Positions 46,400 through 57,649 of a DNA stretch of 64,000 nt are shown one piece after another. The notes below the pieces were generated by a model, which was not told the origin of the DNA, did no database searches, and saw nothing but the letters and a program-made list of their open reading frames with translations. Each line of letters begins with the position of its first letter. Position 1 is the first letter of the stretch. The stretch comes from Megalonaias nervosa (lineage: Eukaryota; Mollusca; Bivalvia; Unionida; Unionidae). Position numbers and translations under genes: made by a program. The stretch covers positions 82,017-146,016 of the forward strand of contig JAECUM010003703.1 of assembly GCA_016617855.1 (NCBI GenBank), read 5' to 3'.

Positions 46400-47645
46400 A
46401 CCGCTCTGGTGGCCTAATGGTTAGAGCGTCCACCTTGGATGCGGGAGGTCGCAGGTTTGAACCCCAGAAGAGTCATACCAAAGACTTATAATAATGGTAC
46501 TAACAGCTGCATCACTAGTCATTCAGCATGAAGAGGTTAGTGTTTGGACTGGTTGGCCTGGTGTTAGGTGTTACGAATATGTAATTAAATTGCTTGTGTG
46601 TTAGTTTTAAATTATTTTTATTTTGTTTTTGTTTCATTATATTTTATTGTAATGATTATTTTTACTGGATTTGATATTTTTCCCCGTAAATTCAGTCTTT
46701 TGTTTTGACGCAAAGGTATGACTTGAGCACTATTTTTGGCTCACCTTGGTTCATAGTTTTTGTAAACATCGAGTTAAAACCATTGGCTATTACCAAGGTC
46801 ATCTTCAGCCTACGTGTTAGTCTGTTGTAAACAGTTTCATTTTTAAATTCATTTCCAATGTGAGAATTTGATTCTTAGATAGGGCTATTCTTGCTTACGT
46901 GATAAATGTCATTTGCTTTATTGCGCTGTTCAAATTAGTAAATCACATAGCCCGTCATGTGAGACACCATGTGATGTAAAATCGAGGCTTTAAACAGCCA
47001 TTTTCTACTAGATCTATTGAGTCATAATTTTTACACCCCAGAGCTCAAGGTGCTTTATTGTTGAAGCCAGTGTGTTTTGAAGTTCATCTGTTTTTTGGGA
47101 TTTAATAATTTATTCTCTAGAAAACTAAATAAGTGTACTTTTTCATAAAAGTTCTGGGACAAAGAAATTCAGTGGAAATTTATTCTGGAATTCTAAACGG
47201 AAACATAAACTGTGATTCAACGAGGATCTGTTGCCGTAAGTACAACGACTTCATTTGACGTCATTGCCTCCATATTGGAATTTCATCGAGATTCGAACCT
47301 GGATTCAATTAAAACTGTTTAGTGATAGGACTTATATTTTTCAACTTTAGGATTAATTTTTGGATTATATTCACAAACTGTAAGTGCTATTTCATATTTT
47401 TTGTCTTCTTTTCTAGGGAAATAAATTATTTTGTTAAAATTTACAAAGCTTGTTGACTTCACTCTTTTCTTTTGCTACATTTGTACGAGCCTACACATAA
47501 CATAGGATAATGTGACTGGGTGGGACAGGATGCTACATGTCTCTGGCATGATGCCCTAGTGCTAGACATTACTATAAACTGCTACACTGCAGACATCATA
47601 TTGATATGACTGAAAAATTGTTAAAGCTACATTAAAAATCCAAAT
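46400..47645 (+). mobile_element. tRNA-derived SINE, copy C, split by a solo LTR
   Basis: 46400-46568 carries the tRNA-like head (ggtggcctaatggttagagc A box, ggtttgaacccc B box) and body; 47503-47645 carries the remaining body and the tail (gctacattaaaaatccaaat). The join falls inside ctggtgttaggataatgtg, which is intact in copies D and E. Confidence 0.9.
46569..47502 (+). mobile_element. Solo LTR related to the 42442 Gypsy element
   Basis: 934 bp, starts tgttacgaatatgtaattaa and ends ctacacataaca, with 4-bp duplication tagg on each side (46565-46568, 47503-47506). Shares the 3' region (gggaaataaattattttg, acaaagcttgttg, cttcactcttt) with the 3' LTR at 45030-45983. No internal region remains, as expected after LTR-LTR recombination. 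Confidence 0.88.
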
Positions 47646-48056
47646 CACACACACCTCTCTTTATTTAACCCTTCTTGAAATTTACCAGGTTGCATGTTGT
47701 ACAGTTCATGCAACACCACAATATAAGAATTATTATGCAACAATCTATCAAGAACAAAATCATGAGGTATTTTTATGTGACTAATATTGATCAAGGCTAA
47801 TCACCCTTGATCTTTTCTTATATTCTATTTCTTTGTCATTAGTTTTTTTTACATTTGCCTCCTTTTTACTTAAAATATGTCATTTATCTCTTCCCTTTAC
47901 TGATACCAGCTGCATAAAACAGATACATTGACATGTACTGGTATAAGAACATTGAGAATAACAGGAATGAAAATGATTAAATGTTTCGAATTTCATTTTT
48001 TAATGGTCATAAATTAGCAGATATCAGTGGCAAGAATCTTAATTACCATGAATATT

Positions 48057-48270
48057 CCATATATACTCACTTAAAAGACAAGTCCAAGTGCAAACTGCGC
48101 AGACCTAGATCTTCCGTACCATAATGCGCAGGTAGATCTGGGTCTGTGCAGTTTGTTAGTAGTAACCAGTAGAACAAACAACGTAGACCTTGAGCTGAAG
48201 GTACGCAATGCTATGGCAGATCAGGATCACTGTTTGCGGTTTGACTCAACTTGTAAGCTAGTATATACAG
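48057..48270. mobile_element. Palindromic MITE, copy 1
   Basis: Ends ccatatatactcac and gtaagctagtatatac are inverted repeats; inner parts are also self-complementary (cagacctagatct against agatctgggtctg). About 214 bp; second copy at 52198-52414. Confidence 0.8.
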
Positions 48271-49224
48271 TAAATTTTTTTAAATGCCTATAGACTTTTC
48301 AGTATACTCTGGTGCATGTCCTTCTCATGTGTTAAGCAGAATCAGTTGTACCTTGTGACTTTCTGTAAAGTTTGCATTTTTGTACTGTTGAAGTGTGATG
48401 TCAGTTTTGCATAAAATTGTGGTTACAAAAATCAACATCCACAAACCTATGGAAGTAATTTTTTGTTTGTGTTTGTACAAGGTCTTTTTTGAATTTTGAA
48501 AGGATTGGGATGTAATCATACTACTTGCTTGATAAAAAAAGATATTGGTAGTGTCTATATAAGCAAGTTTGCACAAAATAATTTTTTCTTCCTTCAAGTG
48601 CTGTTCATTTCTAGATTCACATTGTGCATAGATATAAACAAAAATGTTACCCACCCTTGTGTACTACCAACATATAGAATAATAAAGGTTTGCTTCAGTA
48701 ATATCTGTCATGATTTGGAATGCTTAAGGTCAAGAAACTTAATTAGTGAGAGAGGAAATGATTTTATAGTTACTTATCTTGGTCACAGTATAGTTATGCT
48801 GACATGAATTACACTTTCTGTTGTTTAGTTAGCAAGTCTTTTAATAGGTTGCAAGCAAAATGTTTTCACACTTTTATAATTTATTATTTACAGAATAATT
48901 TTGCAAAGCAGCTCAGCGCTAGCAAATCCATATACTGTACCAACCATAAATAGAAATAATAAGAGCTACAATAACATCACAGTAGAAGAAATGGTAAAGG
49001 GTGTCTGTTTTAATGCCATATAATCAGCACAATCAGTGTGTATTTAATTCCCACAATGTGCATTATGACAAATGTAGCTGTAGGATTAATCGTGCAATTA
49101 TAATTTGCTTATGAATTATTTTACAGTATTAAAAATGCGTTATTTGAAATGGAATAAATTTTATACTAAATTTCTCATCTTCATGTTAATTATTTAGTTT
49201 CTTATGTATTCTTCTCTTTTTCAG

Positions 49225-49310
49225 AGCTTAATGAACATTTTCTCAGGTGTGAAGATCTATCTACCATCAGATATTGCAGACTTCAAAACTCTGAAAAGAT
49301 TTATTCTTGC
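49225..49310 (+). CDS. LIG3: LIG3 exon 11: first part of BRCT domain
   Basis: 28 codons plus two bases. Reads SLMNIFSGVKIYLPSDIADF and KTLKRFIL, matching the start of the LIG3 BRCT domain (LLDIFTGVRLYLP in vertebrates). BRCT pairs with the second BRCT of XRCC1 in animals where this is known. Acceptor ttttcag|agc at 49218-49224, donor cttgc|gtatcc at 49311 (phase 2). It joins exon 10 in phase 0. Confidence 0.94.
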
Positions 49311-50229
49311 GTATCCTTGTTGTTAAAGATAAAAATATTTGGAAGTTTTCTTTTACTTGAAAACTTTGTACTGTGGCAGATTCATTTGCCTCAGTGTGCA
49401 TGGTGAGAGGTGTATTACTTAGACAGCTGCAGCTGTAACAACTGCAGTAACGGCATCATCATTGTCAACAGTATTAGGGTGCAGTGTTGAAGTCTTTGAA
49501 AGTAGCATATCTTTTGCATTAGTGGCTGTGTTTTTTACCTGCAGTTTTCATAAAATAGTACTGTATGTCTTAACATAAGCTGGAAACTCCCAAACTTTGA
49601 AGGACAGTTGTGGAGTGGAGAAAATCTTAAATAGGTATCATTTTCATGCTTTTCTGTGAAACACTATGTTTAGACTGAAAATACATTTTTCTGGAAACTT
49701 TACTCCAACCAAAACCTTATTATCAAAATGTATGCTTTTAAATTACTGAAAAGTTAGAGTGTTAAAAAAATTTGCTGACTATAGTACCTCCCTTGACCAA
49801 GGCTTGGTTTGCTGTTATGTGTGACACCATTCTTAAGCAAGCTGAGCCATTGATGTAGAAATGTACTGTTTGCATGGTCAATTCGAATAAAACTGATGTG
49901 GTTTTACAGTGTATGATCACAAATTGTAATGAGGAATAAAAAGGTTTATTGTTTTTCTTTTTTAAATTCTTGCATGAAGGGACTTGGAGAACATGAAGAT
50001 CTTCTAGTTTTACGATGTCAGACAGTGAAATATGAAGAGCTTTCCAAGTATACCCTGTAGCTCATTCTCTTAGGCAATCATCAAGAGAAAATGAGAGCTG
50101 ATGTGTGAGCAAAGAGAGATAGAGAAATATGTCACTCCCTTTGATATGGTACAAATATATTTTATCATCACTCAGTAAACATTAATAACATTGTGACCAA
50201 ACATTTTCATCCATCATTTTGTCAGTCAC

Positions 50230-50900
50230 TTGGTCTAGATGTCTGCACCATCTTCAGTGACCAAACTTTGTTGATGACTTCCACTTGGGGTAAGGAAAAG
50301 CCCTGTCTGTTTAGGGCACTGTTTCCCTTTACCCTAACTTGTGCTTCAGAGACCCCTTAATTTTTAAAATGACCCCCAGTTTTGACACCAAAGTTTCTTT
50401 TTTACTTAATCTGACACCCAGTTCTGGCACAGAGGGTTATTTTTGGCTCCCAATCTTGCAACCATAGGGAAACAAAGGTTTAGGGGTCAAAAGGTTAAAG
50501 GTCATTGTTACTGACACTGAAAGAATACAAATTTGTCTGCATAAAAACTCAACTTTTCTGTGATCCACAGTTATCAAATTACATGCACCTTGGTAGTGAA
50601 TGACCCTATCTGAGATCAAGGTCGCTGTAAGGCAAAGATGAAAGAAGAAAAACAGTGTCTGCATCGGTAAATTGAGTTCTCCACATCTGCACCTACCAAA
50701 CTTTGTGTATGGCTTGCACTTGGGTAAACGGAGAACCCATTTGATTTTGTGTTCTAAGGTCAAGGTCACTGTAATTAAAATGGTTTCCACACATCACAGA
50801 CTTGAGCCAAACTTTGTGGATGACTTGCACTTGCAACAAGGTAGAAGCCTGTCAGTTTGGTGGTAAAATATGTTAAATGTGAAAATCACCATGACTGAAA
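50230..50900. repeat. Degenerate approximately 150-bp repeat cluster
   Basis: Three to four loose units with ccaaactttgtggatgactt, gcacttgggtaa, aaggtcaaggtcactgt and tgaaagaagaaaaatt blocks. The same family is at 63080-63480. Common in mollusc genomes as I remember them. Confidence 0.75.
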
Positions 50901-51720
50901 GAAGAAAAATTGTTTCTGCACAAAAATGTTATAGAATACTGTTAGGTACATATAATGTGCGATTCAGTGTAATCTTGTTGAGTTTGTTCTGAAACTTCAA
51001 ACAGATGCAAAAATATGACACAGTGGCTTTATAATGTGTGCTATTGAGTGAGAAAATTGTTATAAAAATGCATATTTCTGGAGGCTCTAAAAATGAATTT
51101 TTCAACAACATAGAAAAGACATTGAGCTAGGAATTGTGTTTAAAAATCTAAATTTTCCCAGGAAATTAGGAATTATCAAAATATGTATAAAATACATACC
51201 ATGATATCATAGGTGTTCATATCCTACCTCCTTCAGCAGAATCGTAAAGTTCGGAGGCAAGATACCTCATCGGACTGATCCTGTGCTATCCCCCAACCCA
51301 GTGAAATTAGCAGGGGCTATAAAAATGGATTCCATTCACCAGTACATCCATATTATGACATTTAGTAAACCAAATGTGTCTTTTACTAAACTAATTGAGA
51401 AATCATTAACTTCAATATCTTTTAAGGTTTTTCCCATCTGTCTGTCCATCCAGTCATCCATCTTACTTGGTTTTATTTCAGGAATAAAATTCTAACACTC
51501 TTACAAATATTCCTATGAAGCTTTATATAGATATCAGATTTATGTTTAAGATGTGTCCTCTGCTTTTTGGAATTATTCATTGAAAACATTAGACAAAAAT
51601 ATGCATGCTCAGTCATAATTTTGTTGTGACCCATCCATGTCACGAGAATCTAAATTACCATCATGAATTTGACCCAAATTAAATAAGTATGTATACAGAT
51701 ATATGATGTCCATCACTTCT

Positions 51721-52019
51721 GACCACTTGAGTGGCATAAGTGGTTAGAATGTCTGCCTCGGATGCAGGAGGTCGTGGATTAGAAGCCTGGCCAAGTCATC
51801 CAAAAGACTCATAAAAATGGTACAACCAGCTGCCTCACTTGGTGCTTAGCATTAAGAGGTTAGTGTTAGGACTGGTCGGCCTGGTGTCAGGATAATGTGA
51901 CTGGGTGGAACATGATGCTACATGTTGATGGCATGATACCCCAGTGCTAGACATCACTATAGACTGACATACTGCAGACATCATAGCGATGTAACTAAAA
52001 CTGTTACAACTACATTAAA
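51721..52019 (+). mobile_element. tRNA-derived SINE, copy D
   Basis: Head gtggcataagtggttagaat, degenerate B box (gtggattagaagcc), body gttaggactggtcggcctgg and gataatgtgactgggtggaa, tail tacaactacattaaat then a-rich. About 300 bp. Confidence 0.88.
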
Positions 52020-52197
52020 TTTTTTTGTAAAAAAAAAAAAACACTCTATCACTTCTCTGTATGAAAATATGAACTTTCTATATATGAAATCTTCAACAAA
52101 TCATTCTGTCTCCTAATAGATATTTTGCAAAGGGGGGTATATAGATGACTCTGCCTTCATATAAAACTTATGATGACCTAATTTGTTTCCAGTAGTA

Positions 52198-52414
52198 CCA
52201 TATATACTCCTGTAAAAAGTGAGATCCAGCTGCAAACTGCATAGACCCAGATCTGCCATTGTATAATGCACCAGATGATCTGGATCTATGCAGTTTGTTA
52301 GGAGTATTCAGTAGAACATTCAACATACACCCTGATCTGCAGTGCATTATGTGGTGGCAGATCAGGATCTGTGTTGTTTGCAGTTTGACCTAACTTACAA
52401 GCAAGTATATATGG
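52198..52414. mobile_element. Palindromic MITE, copy 2
   Basis: Ends ccatatatactcctgt and acaagcaagtatatatgg; shares gcaaactgc, agacccagatct and gcagtttgttag blocks with 48057-48270. Flanking TA-rich sequence fits a TA target. Confidence 0.8.
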
Positions 52415-52438
52415 TATTTACAAATACAAATGAATGTG

Positions 52439-52748
52439 CCGTTCCTGTGGCGTAGAGGTTAGAGTGTCCATCTCAGATGCGAGAGGTCGCAGGTTCTGAC
52501 CCCAGTCGATTCATACCAAAGACTTATAAAAATGGTACATACAGCTGCCTCACTTGGCACTCAGCATTAAGTGGTTAGTGTTAGGACTGGTCAGCCTGGT
52601 GTTAGGATAATGTGACTGGGTGGGATATAATGCTACATGTCTGTGACATGATAGCCCAGTGCTAGACATCACTATAAACTGCAACACTGCAGACATCGTA
52701 GTGATATGACTGGAAAATTGTTAAAGCTACATTAAAAATCCAAATCGC
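52439..52748 (+). mobile_element. tRNA-derived SINE, copy E
   Basis: Best preserved copy: gtggcgtagaggttagagtg A box, gcaggttctgacccc B box, ccaaagacttataaaaatgg, gttaggactggtcagcctgg, gataatgtgactgggtggga, tail gctacattaaaaatccaaat then cgcacacacac. Confidence 0.9.
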
Positions 52749-53048
52749 ACACACACACAGAAATGAATGTAATAGTTTGTGTTATTGAGAGAGTAGCAAG
52801 AGAAAAAGCTTCACTTATTTGGCAAGTCACATAAACATTCTGTACAATGAGCACAAATGTTAGGTTATATTCCTTACATGCTGAAGTATATTTATCTTTT
52901 ACATGAAATAAAATTTCAAATAACATCAGAGGTAGCTGACTACAGAACTCTGGAAAAGAATATGTATCCTAGTGTAAATAATTTTCTTTTCTTCAGTGAC
53001 TTATGGTTTTTCAGAGGTGCAATTGAATTTCTCCTTCAGATATTTTCA

Positions 53049-53217
53049 CCAATCACCTTATTGTTAGGAATATAAGCCCTACTGTTTATCGATTCAAGCC
53101 CTCAAAACGATGAAAATTAATCTTTCTGTCTGTAAAATATAGACAAAGGGCAATACCTCTTGCACATTACCTCCCCTTGCTGCCTACATGTGGCACTAGT
53201 TTAAAGCTTTTGCTGTG
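53049..53217 (+). repeat. DIRS left inverted terminal repeat
   Basis: Inverted relative to 60245-60400; blocks gttaggaatataag, tgtaaaatatagacaaaggg and ggcactagtttaaagc. Confidence 0.85.
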
Positions 53218-53573
53218 AATTGGATATATGTAGTTCACTTCACCTTCCAAAAACCAGTTGGATATTGTGTTCTGTTCATTCATCTATTGAAAACTACATT
53301 ACTTTCAGACTTACTACATCTTATTCCACAAGTGGTATACTTTATTTTTTAAATTTCAACCATATTTATGTGAAATCTCTATCATTACATTGACTTAATC
53401 CCTGCATTTCTGACCACATGGTTTTCAGGACTACATTGTAATAGAATTACATATTCATAGTTCCTGTTCACACATGCTATTTATTTAACTCCCCTAGCAT
53501 AGAAGGTGTCTCTTACATTGTTAACGTTGTTAACTATTATTTTCTTTCATTATTCCTTCAGAACATAACTGTG

Positions 53574-55080
53574 ATGAGGAAGTGTACAAAGTGCAGCAAA
53601 AAAAAAGAATTCAAGGCCAGTGAGGATTCACATGATCCATGCATCACCTGTACCAAGTGTGTATCATCAGCTATATGCAGCAAGGACAGGTTCAAAGAAC
53701 AAGGAGTAACAGGGAAAATCAAAGCCTGAGAGTACTGATGTTCTAACCAACTTTTTTCCATCCTTCCGTCTTCTTCTGTTCTAGCCATGAGTTTCAACAC
53801 TACGGGGGGAAAATTTCCACCCATTTCTAGGCAGCCCAGTGGGTGCAAGTCCTGCTGAATGTCCAAGCATGGCCTTTAGAGCCAGTAAGTCTGGGCACAT
53901 GGGGTTTATCAATGAATTGTATAAGCCATACCATCTGGCCACACCTTTGTTTGATGCCATACAGGTTACCAACCATATCTTCCAGTCATCTGGCCTGCAA
54001 TCCATACCATTCAGTGACCATATGGCTTCCATGGTATACCAAACCACACCTAATCAAGCAAAGTCATGGAATGTTGGATTTGCCAGGATCTTATTGATAG
54101 ATCCATCCATTCATCTGTAATTACCACTTCACCAGTAATGTTGCCATCTACACTACTGGTCGTAAGACAGACTCCAGTACCAATGGATACATGTTTAATT
54201 TTTGGCATGCCATCTGTAATGATCTGACAGCTATATCCTACAGATACCACTAGCCATTTACTCATGGTTTACCCTCTGGAACCTTGACAGCCTTAAAGAA
54301 GATGGCCATGCCGTATCTATACCTCCAGGTATACATTATATGGATGTAGATCTTGATTAAAACCAGGATGAACCACACACTGAGTGTGGGGATAAACCTG
54401 ATAATAGCTCACACTCAGATCCCACCATGGAGAGGACTGTGTATAGTTTTAAATCAGCAATAGAAGAAATATATATCGGGTGTTGTCAAACTCAGAATGT
54501 TCACCACACCCTCTTCTACACCAGCATAAAGTGTCAGTTGATATTTACAATGAGCTAGCCATATCTGTATTTAACCCTTCCTTTCATCTTCTACTGCAGT
54601 CAGGATATATAAAGGTAATTCCTGAGAATCTTTCTGCCAAGATCAGTGATTTGAAAGCCTTTTTTTCTGAGAATTAGATTTCCAGGATCCTTTATATCTC
54701 GCTATTATAGAACTCATTCTGATGCCTTTTCTACAGATCTCCCAGCATTAGACAAAATCTATGCCACAGTCAATATGACTTCACCTGCTTATTATAAGAC
54801 AGATAAGGAGTTATGCATGCCATTTTGAAGATCGTTCGCAACTTTGTGGCCGTGTCTTCATTGTAGAATTTGGCATTGCGTTTAATTTTCCGGCTGGCAG
54901 ACAAGGTGTGCAATGACCATGCTTGGAAGTCTATGGCTAGAATATTCAAGTTGATTAACCGGGCAGCCCACCATGCAATGGCAAATACATTGACAGCTTC
55001 TGCTAACTTGGATCTTGTGCAGTGAGATGCATGCTTATGCTTTACCTTGCTCAAGCCTCATCATGCACTGACTCTGTGAA
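53574..55080 (+). pseudogene. DIRS gag-like region, decayed
   Basis: Begins with a 46-codon frame starting MRKCTKCSKKKEFKASEDSH then a CxxCxxC cluster (CITCTKC), like the cysteine motif at the start of DIRS-type gag proteins. Later frames hold weak traces (for example KVCNDHAWKSMARIFKLIN at about 54905). Interrupted by stops, then by the insertion at 55109. Confidence 0.6.
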
Positions 55081-55108
55081 CCACTCTACGGTTTGGTGAT
55101 AAGATAGA

Positions 55109-57241
55109 CAGGGTTCCCATGCTACCGGAAAATTGGGAAAAAGTTGGGAGGAATGATAATTTTTTTCCCGACTTTGAAAAGTCCTTGAATTTTGCAAATA
55201 TTGATGAAAGTCAGGGAAAAACCCAGGAATTTTCTGCCACCACTTGATGCCCGAAACAGTCATGTAATTGAGTCATAACTAAACTGATCGTAAGTTAAAT
55301 TTGTGGAGTTCTAACCAGAATATTTGGAGGGTGTAGTATGGATCATTTGGGTGCTTGCAATAAACATGTGCTGAGTCAGTCAAAACACGTAGTGGATTAG
55401 ATTCATCTAGTAGACTTTTATTTTTAAAGTCGGCTCAATATCCATATCTTTCCTTACATTGAAGATATGAAAACCAGTCTAGCATCACAAGAGGCCAACA
55501 TGGTGGTGGCAAGCTTAGTTGCTTACCAGATGGCCTAGCAAACTTTAAACGTTGTTAGATCGAGTGATACATGCATGAAATCGATATGAAAATTGCTTAT
55601 TTTCTCAGAAATTGTGAGTATTAAAATCCTTATGTCTTTAATCTGCTGAAAGACAAGATAAAACTACGGCGTTGATGAAATGTGACCTGGTACTCAAGAT
55701 TTGCATTGCTAGTCACATGAGTACACAAATCGAACAACCCACATTTTCAAATGTTGTAGAGAAAAAAAATTTTTAAATGTTAAATGAAAGTCCTATACTG
55801 GTTGTGATATAAATATAAAAACAAAAGAACACAAAATTTTCCGTATTTATATATCCTAAGAACAACTTCTGGAGTTTTGTTGTATCACATGACTACCACG
55901 TTGACATGTGCTCACTGCTTGATAAATCGGACTGGCCAGATTGCTGGTTTTAACAAAAGTATCTGACTTTCATTTAATATAATTGAATTTCTGTACTACA
56001 TTAAAAAGAAGTTTGTTGTTGATATCATGTGACTATTGGACTTATGATGTCGTCGTTTGAGATTTGTGAAGTTATGTGACTAGTAATGCAAATGGCGAGT
56101 ACTGGGTCAGGTTTCATCAATGCCATAGTTTCGTCTAGTCTGTCAGCAGATTAAAGACATAACAATTATAATACTTGCAATTTCTAATAAAATAAATTAT
56201 TTTTCTATCGATTTCATGCAGGTATAAGTCGATAATAACATAAGTTTATATTTTCTAGGCCTGCTGGTAAGCGATTACCATATGTTGCTACCGCACAGTG
56301 GCGGCAGATTCCAAATTTTTTTATATGCAATTGCAGTGACCCCACACCCAAACCTAAATGTCCAAATACAAAAAATGGGGTGGGAATATTCGGAGGAAAC
56401 CCCGGATTAGAAAACAACTGCTATTCTTTTTAAGCCAAATTTGTAGTCCAAATTGTTGAATCTCGGAGCTGAAATGAGAAATTGTTGTCCCTTGTATTAT
56501 ATCTTGTATTATATATTGGGGACTGGTTTAATGAATTACAAGAAGACAAGTTGATTTTACAGAAAATTCAGTCTTTGTTTATGCAACAGTATATAATTTT
56601 GAAGCTCTTTTGTCAAAATTTAAATCAACCCTTTTTGAAAATGTTTTCTAAATGATGGATTTTTAACCAAATTGTCTTAAGGAGATTAGGTTGTGTGAAA
56701 AATCTTGTTTGGGATTTGATTGGCGCAGATAAATTCAGGGTTAAACTCTTTTCGTAACAAGACAAGATTCTAATTATTTGTGTTTATTTTTTATTTTATA
56801 CTGTAATAGGAATTATTTACTTTCTATAAGATGGATATATATATTGCTATAGAATTCTTTAGAATTAAAGGTTTGAAAGGAAACAAAACTAATTTGTGTT
56901 TATTATGTTGTTCCCACTTAGCAACATAATGCAGGTCAGCAAAATAAAGTTAGAAGTTTTATTCTGTACACTGAAATGACTTTACGTGCCAATTTATGGG
57001 AATATAATCAAACTTGTTTCGTGTGATACAGTTTGTGGTTTTGTTCATAATCATCTCTTCTGACTTAGGTGTTTTGGAGAGTCTTGAAAGAGAAACATCT
57101 TTAGATTTAGAAAATGCATGTTTTATAATCTAAAATGTTCTTTAATTCCATTCAGTAATGGTCATATGTAAACCTTGAAAAGATTAATTTCATCCTGGAA
57201 AAACCCTGGAAATTTATCTTTAGAAAAGCATGGGAACCATG
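55109..57241. mobile_element. 2.1-kb TIR/foldback DNA transposon inside the DIRS element
   Basis: Left end cagggttcccatgc, right end gcatgggaaccatg, flanked by gataga on both sides (55103-55108 and 57242-57247). Inner sequence near both ends has ccttgaaaa and cctggaaaaaccc motifs, as in the MITEs at 29231 and 42213. It contains an approximately 220-bp internal inverted repeat. No transposase recognised, so non-autonomous. The ends look hAT-like but the apparent duplication is 6 rather than 8 bp. Confidence 0.8.
55560..56235. repeat. Long inverted repeat (foldback arms)
   Basis: 55563-55770 and about 56050-56232 are imperfect reverse complements: catgaaatcgatatgaaaat against ttttctatcgatttcatg, atgtctttaatctgctgaaa against cagcagattaaagacat, gcattgctagtcacat against atgtgactagtaatgc. 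The spacer is about 280 bp. Confidence 0.85.
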
Positions 57242-57649
57242 GATAGAGGAAGTTCAGAGACAGGCATCCCAAGAACTGTGCTGTCATGTCTCTACACAAT
57301 AATCACATCGTAAATCATCTCCCAGTCTGCTTCAAAGAGTGGATGGCAGAAGGCAAGGGGCAGTGGGATTGTTCACTTTTCAGCCCATGAAACAGGCACG
57401 ATCCCAGCCCAATGAACAGAGAAAATCGGCTAATCAGTCTCAGAAGCAGTCGTCTTAGGGGGGTAGGAAACCAAATTTCTCTACCCTCAAGCCTCCACTC
57501 TCACCGTTTACTCATGTGCCTGACTGCCTGCAGACAACTACCAAGTAGACACCAGACTCTTGTATTTCAAACAACATTGGATTGATCTCTTTCCACAAGA
57601 CAAGTGAGCAAACCAGACTGTATCAGAGGGACTTGGATCTTGTTTTGCC

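Larger units (their letters stand above)
41821..49224 (+). other. Intron 10 (7.4 kb)
   Basis: Holds a MITE split by a Gypsy-type element (42213-46157), a SINE split by a solo LTR (46400-47645) and a palindromic MITE (48057-48270). 47650-48050 and 48280-49224 show nothing else, apart from a doubtful exon at 48894. Confidence 0.85.

Noticed and set aside
46405..46475. Functional tRNA gene
   Set aside because: A and B boxes are present, but the sequence does not fold as a full cloverleaf and recurs with the same body in five places: it is a SINE head.
48894..48993. LIG3 exon between the PBZ exon and BRCT
   Set aside because: Good splice signals, but its phase conflicts with exon 10, while exon 10 joins exon 11 directly in frame. 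The sequence has no counterpart in known LIG3. Kept only as a finding.
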